Of a stretch of 49,162 bases of DNA, positions 16,092-26,842 are shown piece after piece. The position numbers and the translations under genes were made by a program. How positions within the stretch are numbered: the first letter of the stretch is position 1; each line of letters opens with the position of its first letter. The DNA is taken from assembly GCA_026713865.1 (NCBI GenBank), contig JAPONQ010000084.1, positions 1-49,162 on the forward strand, read 5' to 3'. The DNA is from Chloroflexota bacterium (GTDB lineage Bacteria > Chloroflexota > Dehalococcoidia > UBA2979). A model generated the notes under the pieces. The model saw only the letters and a program-made list of their open reading frames with translations. It did no database searches and was not told the DNA's origin.

Positions 16092-17686
16092 CGGGCGAGC
16101 GGCCGCTCTCCGCCTCCGAGCTCGCGATCGCGGAGGCGGCGCTCTCGGCGATCGCGGAGGAGATGGGAGAGGCGCTGGGGCGCACCGCGTACTCTCCGAA
16201 CATCAAGGAGCGGCGCGACTACTCCTGCGCCGTCTTCGACGCCAGCGGGCGGATGGTTGCGCAGGCGGCACACATCCCGGTGCACCTGGGGGCGATGCCG
16301 ACCGCCGTGCGAGCGGTGCTGGCCCTGGCTCCGTTCCGACCCGGGGACGTGCTGGCGCTCAACGATCCCTTCCTCGGCGGCACCCACCTCCCCGATCTCA
16401 CCACCGTCGCACCCGTCTTCACGTCGGAGCACACGGGCGCGAAGACGGAGACGCCGATCGGCTTCGTCGCCACGCGGGCCCACCACGCCGACATCGGCGG
16501 GATGGCACCCGGCTCGATGCCGGTGGCCAGGGAGCTGTTGCAGGAGGGGCTGGTCGTCCCCCCGCTGCGCCTCGTCGCCGCCGGCGAGCCGAGCGAGGCG
16601 GCGCTGGCGCTGATCGCTCACAACTCGCGGGCGCCCGGGGAGCGACGCGGCGACCTGCGCGCCCAGCTCGCGGCGACGGCGCTGGGGGCGCGCCGCATGC
16701 AGCAGGCGGCGCGACGCTTCTCGGAGCCGGGACTTCGTGCACGGACGGAGGCCCTCCTCGCCTACGGCGAGCGAACGATGCGGCGCGTCATCGCCGGCAT
16801 ACCGGACGGCCGCTACGAGGCGCAGGACCACCTCGAGGTCGGCGACGACGGCCTCGCGATCCGGCTCGCGCTCACCGTCGACGGCGAGCGGGCGAGCTTC
16901 GACTTCACCGGCAGCGATCCCGAGACGGCCGAGAGTTCCCTGAACGCCGTCGCGGCCGTGACCCGATCGGCCTGCTACTACGTCATGCGCTGCCTCACCG
17001 GCCCCGACGCGCCGGCCAACGAGGGGTGCTACCGGCCGGTCGAGGTGGTGGTGGGCGAGCGGTCGGTCGTCTCGGCGGGACGGCCCCGCGCCGTCTCCGC
17101 CGGCAACGTCGAAACCTCGCAGCGCATCGTCGACGTCGCGCTCGCCGCGCTCGCCCGAGCCCTTCCGGACCAGATCCCCGCCGCCTCCCAGGGGACGATG
17201 AACAACGTCACGATCGGCGGGAGCGCCCCCGGCGGGGAGGGCTTCGCCTACTACGAGACGATCGCCGGCGGCGCCGGCGGCGGGCCCCGGCGCGCCGGGC
17301 GCTCCGGCGTGCACACGCACATGACCAACACCATGAACACACCGGTGGAGGCGCTGCCGCTCGCCTACCCCTTCGAGGTCGAGCGCTACGAGCTGCGGCG
17401 GGGCTCCGGCGGCTCGGGGCGCCACGCGGGCGGCGACGGCCTCGTTCGCGAGTACCGCTTCCGCGCCGAGGCGACCGTCACGCTCGTCAGCGAGCGCCGC
17501 CGGTGGGCTCCGCCGGGGCTGGGCGGGGGCCGCCCGGGACGCCCGGGGCGCAACACGCTGCGCCGCGCCGACGGCGTCGAGGTGGACCTCGGCGCGCGCG
17601 CCGAGACGCAGGTCGGCCCGGGAGACCTGCTGCGAATCGAGACGCCCGGCGGAGGCGGCTGGGAGGGGCCGGAGCCCTCCCCCTAG
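16088..17686 (+). CDS. hyuB: Hydantoinase/oxoprolinase subunit B (HyuB family)
   Basis: The 532-residue B subunit pairs with HyuA. It shows the family hallmarks MGEALGRTAYSPNIKERRDYSCAVFD (residues 28-53, read in two parts), HIPVHLGAMP, DVLALNDPFLGGTHLPD, HHADIGG and GSGGSGRHAGGDGLVREY near the C-terminus. The His and Asp residues in these motifs form the metal site. The ATGA overlap with hyuA shows co-translation of the two subunits. Confidence 0.92.
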   Translation: MTGERPLSASELAIAEAALSAIAEEMGEALGRTAYSPNIKERRDYSCAVFDASGRMVAQAAHIPVHLGAMPTAVRAVLALAPFRPGDVLALNDPFLGGTHLPDLTTVAPVFTSEHTGAKTETPIGFVATRAHHADIGGMAPGSMPVARELLQEGLVVPPLRLVAAGEPSEAALALIAHNSRAPGERRGDLRAQLAATALGARRMQQAARRFSEPGLRARTEALLAYGERTMRRVIAGIPDGRYEAQDHLEVGDDGLAIRLALTVDGERASFDFTGSDPETAESSLNAVAAVTRSACYYVMRCLTGPDAPANEGCYRPVEVVVGERSVVSAGRPRAVSAGNVETSQRIVDVALAALARALPDQIPAASQGTMNNVTIGGSAPGGEGFAYYETIAGGAGGGPRRAGRSGVHTHMTNTMNTPVEALPLAYPFEVERYELRRGSGGSGRHAGGDGLVREYRFRAEATVTLVSERRRWAPPGLGGGRPGRPGRNTLRRADGVEVDLGARAETQVGPGDLLRIETPGGGGWEGPEPSP

Positions 17687-17735
17687 CGCCCCGTGCGCGG
17701 CCGGCGCCCGGCCCGCGGGGGTCCGGGGGCCGCTT

Positions 17736-17744
17736 TGCTACAAT
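17736..17744 (+). promoter_or_regulatory. Extended -10 promoter before the two-helix membrane protein
   Basis: TGCTACAAT is a TGn-extended -10 element 42 bases before the ATG at 17787. No clear -35 is present. Confidence 0.5.
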
Positions 17745-17786
17745 CGTCTGGGCGGGCGAGCGGGCGCGGCGTACGGGGGCTGGCCG

Positions 17787-18230
17787 ATGGGCGAGCAGCA
17801 GCCGGACAGGCTCAAGGACGAGATCGAGGAGATCCTCAACAAGATCGAGCACTTCCCGAAGCCCGAATCGGCGCGCGCGCGGGCCAGGCGGCGCGCCCTG
17901 AGGCGCTCAGCCGATGCGATCGCGTCGGCGCAGCGGGCCGCGGCGCGACAGCTCGCACGCATCTCCGTCTCGCAGCTGATGCTGCTCTCGTTCGTCGTCA
18001 TCATCGGTTCGCTCTTCTTCCGGCGGCTCCACCCGCTCGCGATGCAGTGGCTCCTCTACGCCGGGATCGTGCTCTTCGTCTCGAGCTTCGCGATGCTGGT
18101 CTTCATGCGCAGCCCGGGCGCGAGACAGCAGCAGCGCTGGCGCGGGCGACGCATCGAGTACCGGGCGCCGAGCCTCTGGGAGCGGCTCCGCTCCCGGTAC
18201 CGCGATCGCGGTGGGAGACCCCGCCGCTGA
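17787..18230 (+). CDS. Two-helix membrane protein, unknown function
   Basis: This 147-residue protein has an acidic helical start (DEIEEILNKIEHFP), a basic linker, and two hydrophobic helices near residues 61-80 (SQLMLLSFVVIIGSLFF) and 86-109 (WLLYAGIVLFVSSFAMLVFM). It ends in an Arg-rich cytoplasmic tail. The ATG follows an extended -10 element. I do not recognise a named family. The organisation, an amphipathic head then a helical hairpin and a basic tail, suggests an inner membrane scaffold or regulator. The downstream peptidase gene begins 46 bases after its stop. Confidence 0.7.
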   Translation: MGEQQPDRLKDEIEEILNKIEHFPKPESARARARRRALRRSADAIASAQRAAARQLARISVSQLMLLSFVVIIGSLFFRRLHPLAMQWLLYAGIVLFVSSFAMLVFMRSPGARQQQRWRGRRIEYRAPSLWERLRSRYRDRGGRPRR

Positions 18231-18276
18231 CGCCGCATCCCGCCGGGGCCCGCCGCGCCGGCGCCCCCGGCCCCCG

Positions 18277-19629
18277 GTGGTAAGAACCCTCCTCGCGCGC
18301 CTCGCACGGCGTCCGGCGGGCGCGCTCGCCGCCGCGCTCGTCGTCGCGGGAACCGCGTGCTCGGGCGGAGCGGAGCCGCAGGCCGCTCCCGTGACCCCGG
18401 CCCCCGCCGCCACGGAGCAGGCCCGGCCGACCCCTGCCGCCGCGGCGGAGCAATCCCGACCGACCGCGGCACCGGAGCACGCCGACGCCGCCCGGGCCTT
18501 CGCCCACGTGCGGATGCTCGCCGGCAGCATCGGGCCGCGGGTCGCGGGGAGCCCCGAGGAGGAGCGGGCCGCCGACTACGTCGCGGTCCAGCTCTCGGAC
18601 GCCGGCTACGAGGTCTCGATCGAGCCCTTCCCGGTGCCTCCTCCGCCCGGCTCGGCCGAGCTCTCCGCGCCCGCTCTCGACGGGCCGCTCGCGGCCACCT
18701 TCATGACCGGCGCGCCGCGGAGCGCCGTCGAGGGGCCGGTGGTGCTGGTCCCGGGCCGCGGCAGCGCCGACGACTTCTCCTCGGTGGAGGTCCAGGGGGC
18801 GGTGGCGGTGGTCCGTCGCGGCGTGCTGACCTTCGCCGAGAAGGCCCGCCACGCGGAGCGGGCCGGGGCCGCCGCGCTGCTGGTGGTGAACAGTGAGCCG
18901 GGAGAGCTCTGGGGGACGCTCGGGCAGGCGCGCCCCGCCCTCCCCGTCCTCGGCGTCTCGCGCGAGACCGGTGAGGCGATCGAGGCGCTGCGGACGGCCT
19001 CTCCCGGCGCGCTGCTCGCCATCGCCCCCGGGGGCGAGACGGTCGAGTCGCAGAACGTCGTCGGGCGCCCCGGAGGCGCCGCCTGCACGGCCTACCTCGG
19101 CGCGCACTACGACTCGGTGCCCGCCTCGCCCGGCGCCAACGACAACGCGAGCGGCGTGGCCCTCCTGATCGAGCTCGCACGCCTGCTGCGCGGCGAGCCC
19201 GGCTCCGGGACCCTCTGCGTCGTCGCCTTCGGCGCCGAGGAGGTCGGGCTCGTCGGGTCGCAGGCCTTCGTCGCCGCCCACGACGTCGCCGACGCGGACT
19301 TCATGCTCAACTTCGACATGGTGTCGAAGATGACGACCCCCATCTTCGTGGGAGACGCCGAGCTCGCCGGCTACGCCGCGGGCGTGGCGCGCGACCTGGG
19401 CGAGCAGCTCGAGGCGGGGGACTTTCCGCCCTTCGCCTCCTCCGACCACGCCAGCTTCGAGGCGGCCGGGGTGTCGGCGATCACCGTGCACTCCGGCGAG
19501 GATCCGTTCATCCACCGCCCCGAGGACGGCATCGCCAACTCCTCCGCGGACGATCTGGGGCGGATGCTCCGCGTCAGCGCGGAGCTCGCGCGGCGCCTGC
19601 TCGCGTCCGGCGGCATCCCGCGCGAGTGA
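18277..19629 (+). CDS. M28-family zinc aminopeptidase lipoprotein with PA domain
   Basis: The protein is a secreted M28 metallopeptidase, probably an aminopeptidase at the cell surface. A signal peptide ending in the lipobox VAGTAC is followed by a low-complexity linker and a PA domain insertion (VAVVRRGVLTFAEKARHAERAGAAAL, read in two parts). The peptidase core has zinc ligands in YLGAHYDSVPASPGANDNASG, the catalytic glutamates in FGAEEVGLVGS, an aspartate in NFDMVS and a final histidine in GEDPFIHRPED. The GTG at 18277 is preferred since it places the signal peptide at the start (450 residues); an upstream GTG at 18211 overlaps the preceding gene. Confidence 0.88.
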   Translation: MVRTLLARLARRPAGALAAALVVAGTACSGGAEPQAAPVTPAPAATEQARPTPAAAAEQSRPTAAPEHADAARAFAHVRMLAGSIGPRVAGSPEEERAADYVAVQLSDAGYEVSIEPFPVPPPPGSAELSAPALDGPLAATFMTGAPRSAVEGPVVLVPGRGSADDFSSVEVQGAVAVVRRGVLTFAEKARHAERAGAAALLVVNSEPGELWGTLGQARPALPVLGVSRETGEAIEALRTASPGALLAIAPGGETVESQNVVGRPGGAACTAYLGAHYDSVPASPGANDNASGVALLIELARLLRGEPGSGTLCVVAFGAEEVGLVGSQAFVAAHDVADADFMLNFDMVSKMTTPIFVGDAELAGYAAGVARDLGEQLEAGDFPPFASSDHASFEAAGVSAITVHSGEDPFIHRPEDGIANSSADDLGRMLRVSAELARRLLASGGIPRE

Positions 19630-19658
19630 GGACCGTGCCGCCCTCCCGACGCCGGCGG

Positions 19659-19687
19659 TTGAAGGTCGCCCCCTGCTCGCATAGCAT
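19659..19687 (+). promoter_or_regulatory. Promoter for the LysM lipoprotein gene
   Basis: TTGAAG at 19659-19664 and TAGCAT at 19682-19687 are separated by 17 bases. Transcription would begin near 19694, downstream of the ATG at 19686, which supports the start codon at 19719. Confidence 0.6.
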
Positions 19688-19718
19688 GCAGACGATCTCC
19701 CCCGGCCGGGACCACACG

Positions 19719-20345
19719 ATGCCTCACCCCTTTCTCGGCCGGCGAACCGGTCTGCCCGGACGCCTTCTCCCGCTGCTGGCGGCGCTCCTGCTCGCGCTCG
19801 CGGTCGCCTGCGGCGGCGGAGACGGCAACGACGACGACGACCAGGCGGAGGTCGTCGAGCCGGAGCCGACGGCGACCGTGATCCCGACGGCGCCCCCCTT
19901 CGCCGTGACCCCGGAGCCGACGGTCATCGGCAGCGATGCGACGGTCGAGCCCGATCCGACGCCGCGCGCCGACGTGACCTACGTGATCGAGCCCGGCGAC
20001 ACGCTCTCCGCGATCGCCCAGCGCTTCGGCACCACGGTCCAGGCGCTGATGGCCGTCAACGAGATCGAGGATCCGACCCTGATCTTCTCCGGGCAGGAGC
20101 TCACGATCCCCGGTGAGGGCGCGGAGCCGGCCTCGACGCCGGCCGCGGGTGACGGGGACGACGGCGAGGACGACAGCGGCGACGGCGTCAGCAGCTACAT
20201 CGTGCAGCCCGGAGACACGGCGTCGGCCATCGCGGCTCAGTTCGGCGTCACGCTCGCCGCTCTCGCCGAGGCCAACGACACGACCGTGGAGGAGCTCGCG
20301 ATCCTCTTCGTCGACGACGAGCTGATCCTCCCCCGACCGCCCTAG
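19719..20345 (+). CDS. LysM-domain lipoprotein
   Basis: This 208-residue lipoprotein probably binds peptidoglycan or a related glycan on the outer surface. The signal peptide ends in the lipobox LALAVAC. After an acidic and Pro/Thr-rich linker there are two LysM domains, TYVIEPGDTLSAIAQRF near residues 88-104 and SYIVQPGDTASAIAAQF near 158-174, each followed by the NE or ND motif and the LTIP or LILP ending. No enzymatic domain is attached. The start is set by the promoter at 19659-19687. Confidence 0.88.
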   Translation: MPHPFLGRRTGLPGRLLPLLAALLLALAVACGGGDGNDDDDQAEVVEPEPTATVIPTAPPFAVTPEPTVIGSDATVEPDPTPRADVTYVIEPGDTLSAIAQRFGTTVQALMAVNEIEDPTLIFSGQELTIPGEGAEPASTPAAGDGDDGEDDSGDGVSSYIVQPGDTASAIAAQFGVTLAALAEANDTTVEELAILFVDDELILPRPP

Positions 20346-20411
20346 CAGCGCCTGAGCCGGGGCTCCGTCCGCCGACACCGCGGCCGGCGGGGCGCGCGGC
20401 CGCGTCTCCGC

Positions 20412-20431
20412 GCCGCCCCGGCCGGGGCGGC
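20412..20431. terminator. 20-bp perfect palindrome, possible terminator stem
   Basis: GCCGCCCCGG followed at once by its inverse CCGGGGCGGC lies between the LysM gene and the carboxylase gene. A GC-rich stem in this place could end the upstream transcript, but there is no T-run, so the role is uncertain. The rest of the 175-base gap shows no gene. Confidence 0.3.
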
Positions 20432-20520
20432 CGCCCCCGAGCGCTGGCGTGGGGGGGCGGGAGTGACGATACTGGCGCGGGCCGCTGGCCGACGGGACGA
20501 GACACGAGCCGAGGTGGGGC

Positions 20521-22062
20521 ATGTCCTTCGAGGAGAAGCTCGCGGCGCTGAAGGCGCTCAAGGAGGAGGCCGCGCTCGGCGGCGGCCAGGTGCGCATCGA
20601 CGCGCAGCACGGGCGCGGGAAGCTCACCGCCCGCGAGCGCATCGACCTTCTGGTCGACCCGGGGAGCTTCGAGGAGATCGATGCGCTCGCCGTCTCGATG
20701 ACCGAGGGCGACGGGGAGAACTTCCACGGCGACGCCGTCGTCACGGGCTGGGGCACCATCGAGGGACGCACCGTCTGCGTCTTCGCGCAGGACTTCACGG
20801 TCTACGGGGGGTCACTCGGCGAGGTCGTCGGCACCAAGATCGCGAAGACGATGGACCTCGCCGTCAAGATCGGCGTCCCCATCATCGGGCTCAACGACTC
20901 CGGCGGCGCGCGCATCCAGGAGGGGGTGACGGCGCTCGCGGGTTACGGAGCAATCTTCCTGCGCAACGTCCGCGCCTCGGGCGTGGTGCCCCAGATCAGC
21001 GTGATCCTGGGGCCGTGCGCCGGCGGCGCCGTCTATTCGCCGGCGATCACCGACTTCATCTTCATGGTGAAGGGCACCTCCCAGATGTTCATCACGGGGC
21101 CGGACGTGATCGAGGCCGTGACCGGGGAGAAGACGACGCAGGAGGAGCTCGGCGGTGCGATGTCGCACAACGCCAAGTCCGGGGCGGCGCAGTTCTCGAT
21201 CGAGGGGGAGCAGGAGTGCCTGGAGGAGGTGCGCCGCATGCTCGCCTTCATCCCCCCGAACCAGATGGAGGAGCCGCCCTACGTGGCGACCGGCGACCCG
21301 CCCGACCGCCGTCTCGACGAGATCGCGAGCCTGGTCCCCGACGACGAGGCGGTGCCGTACGACGTGCGCGACGTGATCGAGCAAGTCGTCGACCACGGCG
21401 ACTTCCAGGAGGTGCACGAGTTCTTCGCGCAGAACATCGTCGTCGGCTTCGCGCGCATCGCCGGCTACTCCGTCGGCGTGGTCGCGAACCAGCCGATGTA
21501 TCTGGGCGGCGTGCTCGACATCGACTCCTCGCGCAAGGCCGCCCGCTTCGTGCGCTTCTGCGACGCCTTCAACCTGCCGCTGGTCACGCTCGTGGACGTG
21601 CCGGGCTACCTTCCCGGGATCGCCCAGGAGTACGGCGGCATCATCACCCACGGCGCCAAGCTCGTGTACGCGTACGCGGAGGCGACCGTACCGAAAATCA
21701 CCGTGATCCTGCGCAAGGGCTTCGGCGGCGCCTACGACGCGATGGGGTCGAAGCACCTCGCCGCCGACGTGAACTACGCGTGGCCGACGGCGGCGATCGC
21801 GGTGATGGGGGCGGGGCAGGCGGTGAACATCATCGCCCGGCGGGAGCTGCAGGCCGCCGAGGACCCGGAGGCGCGGCGCGCCGAGCTCACCGCCGAATAC
21901 CGCGATCGGCTGGAGCACCCGTACATCGCCGCGGCGCGCGGCTACATCGACGACGTGATCGACCCGCGCGACACCCGCGCCAAGATCGCGCACGCGCTCT
22001 CGATGCTGCGTACCAAGGCCGACGTGCCGCCGCCGAAGAAGCACGGGAACATCCCGCTCTAG
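20521..22062 (+). CDS. pccB: Acyl-CoA carboxylase carboxyltransferase (propionyl-CoA carboxylase beta)
   Basis: This 513-residue carboxyltransferase moves CO2 from carboxybiotin to an acyl-CoA, most likely propionyl-CoA, giving methylmalonyl-CoA. It has the crotonase-like fold motifs [46 protein letters not shown] near 124-137, [12 protein letters not shown], the second-half [24 protein letters not shown] (read in parts) and [16 protein letters not shown]. The length matches PccB/MmdA. The biotin carboxylase subunit is not in this window. The GAGGTGGGG ribosome site precedes the ATG. It heads the icd-mdh-fumC cluster. Confidence 0.93.
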   Translation: MSFEEKLAALKALKEEAALGGGQVRIDAQHGRGKLTARERIDLLVDPGSFEEIDALAVSMTEGDGENFHGDAVVTGWGTIEGRTVCVFAQDFTVYGGSLGEVVGTKIAKTMDLAVKIGVPIIGLNDSGGARIQEGVTALAGYGAIFLRNVRASGVVPQISVILGPCAGGAVYSPAITDFIFMVKGTSQMFITGPDVIEAVTGEKTTQEELGGAMSHNAKSGAAQFSIEGEQECLEEVRRMLAFIPPNQMEEPPYVATGDPPDRRLDEIASLVPDDEAVPYDVRDVIEQVVDHGDFQEVHEFFAQNIVVGFARIAGYSVGVVANQPMYLGGVLDIDSSRKAARFVRFCDAFNLPLVTLVDVPGYLPGIAQEYGGIITHGAKLVYAYAEATVPKITVILRKGFGGAYDAMGSKHLAADVNYAWPTAAIAVMGAGQAVNIIARRELQAAEDPEARRAELTAEYRDRLEHPYIAAARGYIDDVIDPRDTRAKIAHALSMLRTKADVPPPKKHGNIPL

Positions 22063-22147
22063 CGGGCACCGAGCGCAGCCCCCGGGAGGGACCGCCGCAG
22101 CAGGCGGAGACCGGGCGGCGGGGCGCGCGGCGGGGAGGGAGCACGGC

Positions 22148-23365
22148 GTGGAGAAGATTCGGGTCGCGCGTCCGCTGGTCGAGCTCGACGGCGACGAGAT
22201 GGCGCGAATCATGTGGGGCTGGATCCGGGAGCGGCTGATCCTCCCCTACCTCGAGCTCGACCTGCGTTACTACGACCTCGGCATCGAGTCGCGCGACGCC
22301 AGCGACGACCGCATCACGGTCGAGGCGGCGAACGCGATCCGGGAGCACGGCGTGGGCGTCAAGTGCGCCACGATCACGCCCGACGAGGATCGCGTCGAGG
22401 AGTTCGGCCTGAAGCGGATGTGGCGATCGCCCAACGGCACCATTCGCAACATCCTCGGGGGGACGGTCTTCCGCGAGCCGATCCTCTGCCGGAACGTGCC
22501 CCGGCTCGTGCCGGGGTGGGAGCAGCCGATCGTGATCGGCCGCCACGCCTTCGGCGACCAGTACCGCGCGACCGACATCCCGATCCCGGGGCCGGGGACG
22601 CTGACCCTGACCTTCCAGCCCCGGGACGGGGGCGAGGCGCTCTCCTACGAGGTGAACGACTTCGACTCGCCCGGCGTGGCGCTCGGGATGTTCAACCTCG
22701 ACGCCTCGATCCGCGACTTCGCGCGCGCCTGCCTGAACTACGGCCTGCAGCGCCGCTGGCCGGTCTACCTGTCGACCAAGAACACGATCCTCAAGGTCTA
22801 CGACGGCCGCTTCCTCCAGATCTTTCAGCAGGTCTTCGAGGAGGAGTTCGCCGGGCGCTTCCGCGAGGCCGGGATCGAGTACGAGCACCGGCTGATCGAC
22901 GATCTCGTGGCGCAGGCGATGAAGTGGACCGGCGGCTTCATCTGGGCCGCCAAGAACTACGACGGCGACGTCCAGTCGGATGCGGTGGCGCAGGGCTTCG
23001 GCTCGCTCGGGCTGATGACGTCGGTGCTGCTGACGCCCGACGGCGAAACCGTGGAGTCGGAGGCGGCGCACGGGACCGTCACGCGGCACTACCGCGCCTA
23101 CCAGCGGGGTGAGGACACCTCGACCAACCCAATCGCCTCGATCTTCGCGTGGACGCGCGGGCTGGCGCACCGCGCGCGCCTCGACGGGACCCCGGCCGTG
23201 GCGGAGTTCGCAGGGACGGTGGAGCGCGCCTGCGTGGAGGCGGTCGAAGGCGGCGAGATGACGCGCGATCTGGCGCTCCTGGTCGGCCCGCAGCAGGAGT
23301 GGCTGACGACCGCCAGCTATCTCGACGCGGTCGAGCGGAGGCTCGCGGAGGCTCTCGGCAGCTAG
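22148..23365 (+). CDS. icd: NADP-dependent isocitrate dehydrogenase (eukaryote-like type)
   Basis: The enzyme converts isocitrate to 2-oxoglutarate with NADP. The 405-residue protein belongs to the short, eukaryote-like subfamily rather than the E. coli Icd type. It has [13 protein letters not shown] at the N-terminus, [23 protein letters not shown] near 97-119, the [12 protein letters not shown] motif, [14 protein letters not shown], and [12 protein letters not shown] near 307-318 with the NADP-binding histidine and arginine. The start is GTG after a GGGGAGGGAGC ribosome site. It lies between pccB and mdh on the same strand with short gaps. Confidence 0.95.
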   Translation: MEKIRVARPLVELDGDEMARIMWGWIRERLILPYLELDLRYYDLGIESRDASDDRITVEAANAIREHGVGVKCATITPDEDRVEEFGLKRMWRSPNGTIRNILGGTVFREPILCRNVPRLVPGWEQPIVIGRHAFGDQYRATDIPIPGPGTLTLTFQPRDGGEALSYEVNDFDSPGVALGMFNLDASIRDFARACLNYGLQRRWPVYLSTKNTILKVYDGRFLQIFQQVFEEEFAGRFREAGIEYEHRLIDDLVAQAMKWTGGFIWAAKNYDGDVQSDAVAQGFGSLGLMTSVLLTPDGETVESEAAHGTVTRHYRAYQRGEDTSTNPIASIFAWTRGLAHRARLDGTPAVAEFAGTVERACVEAVEGGEMTRDLALLVGPQQEWLTTASYLDAVERRLAEALGS

Positions 23366-23418
23366 CGCGCGCGCCCGCCCCGACCGGGGCCGGCCGCGCG
23401 CAACGGAGAAGGGGAAAG

Positions 23419-24351
23419 ATGCGCAAGAAGGTGACGTTCGTCGGCGCCGGGATGACCGGCTCCACCATGGCGCAGCTGGCCGCTCAGCGCGGCTACGCCG
23501 ACGTCGTGCTCATCGACATCGTCGAGGGACTCGCCGCCGGCAAGGCGCTCGACATCCAGGAGGCGAGCCCATGGGCCGCCTCCTCGGTGCGCGTCACCGG
23601 TTCGACCGAGTGGCGCGAGAGCGCCGGATCGGACGTGGTCATCGTGACCTCGGGGGTCCCGCGCAAGCCCGGCATGACGCGCGAGGATCTGCTCGCCACC
23701 AACGCCGGCATCGTGCGCTCGGTCGTCTCGCAGGCCGTCGAGCAGTCGCCCGACGCCGTCTTCGTGATCTTCGCCAACCCGATGGACGCGATGTGCCACG
23801 TCGCCCTCGAGGCGAGCGGCCTCCCCGCGACGCGCGTCGTGGGCCAGGGCGGCATGCTCGACTCCGCCCGCTACCGCACCTTCATCGCGCTCGAGACGGG
23901 GACCTCACCCCGCGACGTCGCGGCGTGGGTGCTCGGCGGCCACACCGAGGCGACGATGGTCCCCGTCGTCTCCAACGCCACCGTCGGCGGGGTACCGCTC
24001 ACGCAGCTGCTCGCGCCAGACCGCGTGCGAGCCGTCGTGGAGCGGACCACGAGGGGGGGCGCGGAGATCGTCGGGCTGCTCAAGAGCGGCAGCGCCTTCA
24101 CCGCTCCCGCCTACTCCACGATCGAGATGGTGGAGGCGATCCTGCTCGACGAGAAGCGGGTGCTCCCCGCCTGCGCGCTGCTCGAGGGAGCGTACGGGGT
24201 CGAGGGCGGCTACGTCGGCGTCCCGGTGCTGCTCGGCGCCGGCGGCGTGGAGCAGGTCTTCGAGATCCCGCTCTCCGACGAGGAGGCGGCCGCGATGCGC
24301 CGGGCCGGCGACGCGGTGAAGGAGCTGGTCTCAGCGACGCCCGCCGCGTAG
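23419..24351 (+). CDS. mdh: Malate dehydrogenase (LDH-like type)
   Basis: The 310-residue NAD-dependent enzyme oxidises malate to oxaloacetate. It has the Rossmann motif GAGMTGS near residues 8-14 and an aspartate (LIDIVEG) that favours NAD. The substrate arginines lie in [11 protein letters not shown], with ANPMDAM, the arginine in [10 protein letters not shown], and the catalytic histidine in [12 protein letters not shown]. An arginine in place of the lactate-dehydrogenase Gln marks malate specificity. A GAGAAGGGGAAAG ribosome site precedes the ATG. It is 53 bases after icd and 70 before fumC. Confidence 0.95.
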   Translation: MRKKVTFVGAGMTGSTMAQLAAQRGYADVVLIDIVEGLAAGKALDIQEASPWAASSVRVTGSTEWRESAGSDVVIVTSGVPRKPGMTREDLLATNAGIVRSVVSQAVEQSPDAVFVIFANPMDAMCHVALEASGLPATRVVGQGGMLDSARYRTFIALETGTSPRDVAAWVLGGHTEATMVPVVSNATVGGVPLTQLLAPDRVRAVVERTTRGGAEIVGLLKSGSAFTAPAYSTIEMVEAILLDEKRVLPACALLEGAYGVEGGYVGVPVLLGAGGVEQVFEIPLSDEEAAAMRRAGDAVKELVSATPAA

Positions 24352-24421
24352 GCGCGGCCGGGCGGCCGGGTGGCCGAGGCGAGAGGGGCCCCCGGGCCCA
24401 CCGGAGAGTGAGAGATTGCCC

Positions 24422-25837
<1,416 letters not shown>

Positions 25838-25889
25838 CCCACCGGCTCGCCGCGCCCGGCCCGGAAGGCCGGCACGGAAGCGGGGCCGG

Positions 25890-26066
25890 CTAGGAGCCTT
25901 GCGTCGAGTTCACCAGCACGGCGACGGCGCCGGCCAGGACGCCCGCGACCGCGCCGGTGACGATCGCGGGCGGATCCCCTGCCAGCCCGGCGGCGGCGCC
26001 GACGACGGCGCCGACGACGACGCCCGCGCCGACGATGGTGAACGCGGCCCGGAGCCTCTCGGTCAT
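25890..26066 (-). CDS. 58-residue glycine/alanine-rich membrane peptide
   Basis: This small reading frame encodes two hydrophobic glycine-zipper-like segments (FTIVGAGVVVGAVVGAAAG and IVTGAVAGVLAGAVAVLV) separated by LAGDPPA, after a short basic start MTERLRAA. The ATG has a strong GAGGGGG ribosome site 6 bases upstream. It lies 37 bases downstream of frdD on the same strand, so it may be the last gene of the frd operon. No family is recognised. Its size, ribosome site and placement support a real gene; a role in the respiratory complex would be speculation. Confidence 0.6.
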   Translation of the reverse strand: MTERLRAAFTIVGAGVVVGAVVGAAAGLAGDPPAIVTGAVAGVLAGAVAVLVNSTQGS

Positions 26067-26103
26067 CGTATCCCCCTCACCTGCGGCACCTGCCCGGGGA
26101 AGT

Positions 26104-26433
26104 CTAGACGAGGACGGTCGCCGCCCAGACCGATCCCGCGATGGCCCCCAGGTAGCAGACCACAGCGAGCGGTGTCGCGACGGAGCGCAGGCCGAGGTCC
26201 TTCAGCGTGTGGCGGATGCGGTGCGCGGCGTGGAAGAGGGCGAGGAAGACCACGCCGAAGACGACGAGTCGCACGGGCCAGAAGTCGAAGAGGCTCTCCA
26301 GTTGCGCGAACTCCACGACCCCGGCGGGAACCAGGAAGCCGGTGATCACGACGAGCACCGGCAGCAGCAGGGCCGTCACCATCCCGCCCGCCGAGAACAT
26401 CGCCCAGAAGAACGGCTCGTTCGAGGGTCTCAC
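26104..26433 (-). CDS. frdD: Fumarate reductase/succinate dehydrogenase membrane subunit D
   Basis: The 109-residue protein has three hydrophobic helices and resembles FrdD: an NEPFFWAMFSAGGMVTALLLP start, a middle helix with FWPVRLVVFGVVFLALFHAAHRIRH (read in two parts) and a last helix ending in WAATVLV. The histidines in the second helix are typical of this subunit. The start is GTG 26433, supported by AGGAGGG in the gap after frdC. It anchors the FrdAB catalytic pair to the membrane and binds quinone with FrdC. Confidence 0.85.
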   Translation of the reverse strand: MRPSNEPFFWAMFSAGGMVTALLLPVLVVITGFLVPAGVVEFAQLESLFDFWPVRLVVFGVVFLALFHAAHRIRHTLKDLGLRSVATPLAVVCYLGAIAGSVWAATVLV

Positions 26434-26447
26434 GCTGCCCGCCCTCC

Positions 26448-26840
26448 TTACGCCACGACCAGGACGATCACGAGAACGACCGCGGAGACGGCCAGCCACG
26501 CTCCGTAGGCGCCGGCGGTGATCAGTGCGTCCGGAACCCGCCGCCCGCCGAGCTTGAGCGGGAGCGCCTTCGGCGTCAGCGCGAACCAGGTCGAGCTGTG
26601 CAGCTGCGCAAACGCCAGAATGACGAGGTGGACGATCCAGAGCAGCGGGCTCGTGAGCACGTCGACGTGGCTTGCGAACGCGCCCTCCCCCTCGCGAACC
26701 TGGGAGACCAGCAGCAGCAGCAGGAGCACCACGTAGGCGGCGACGGCGACGGACGAGAGTTCGCGCAGCAGGACGATGCGGTACGCCCAGCGCTGGTTCC
26801 ACCAGGTGTTCGACTTCTGCCGCGGCAGCGGTCCCGGCAT
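26448..26840 (-). CDS. frdC: Fumarate reductase/succinate dehydrogenase membrane subunit C
   Basis: The 130-residue FrdC-like subunit starts two bases after the frdB stop. It has the N-terminal WWNQRWAYRIVLLRELSSV segment typical of FrdC and three membrane helices: AAYVVLLLLLLVSQV, LWIVHLVILAFAQLHSSTWF and AWLAVSAVVLVIVLVV. The HSSTWFALTPKALPLKLGG stretch matches the conserved FrdC middle. With FrdD it forms the haem-free anchor of the E. coli FrdABCD type. Confidence 0.88.
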   Translation of the reverse strand: MPGPLPRQKSNTWWNQRWAYRIVLLRELSSVAVAAYVVLLLLLLVSQVREGEGAFASHVDVLTSPLLWIVHLVILAFAQLHSSTWFALTPKALPLKLGGRRVPDALITAGAYGAWLAVSAVVLVIVLVVA

Positions 26841-26842
26841 CG

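Noticed and set aside
18211-18276. Upstream start for the M28 peptidase
   Set aside because: It would overlap the preceding gene and place 22 Arg/Pro-rich residues before the signal peptide.
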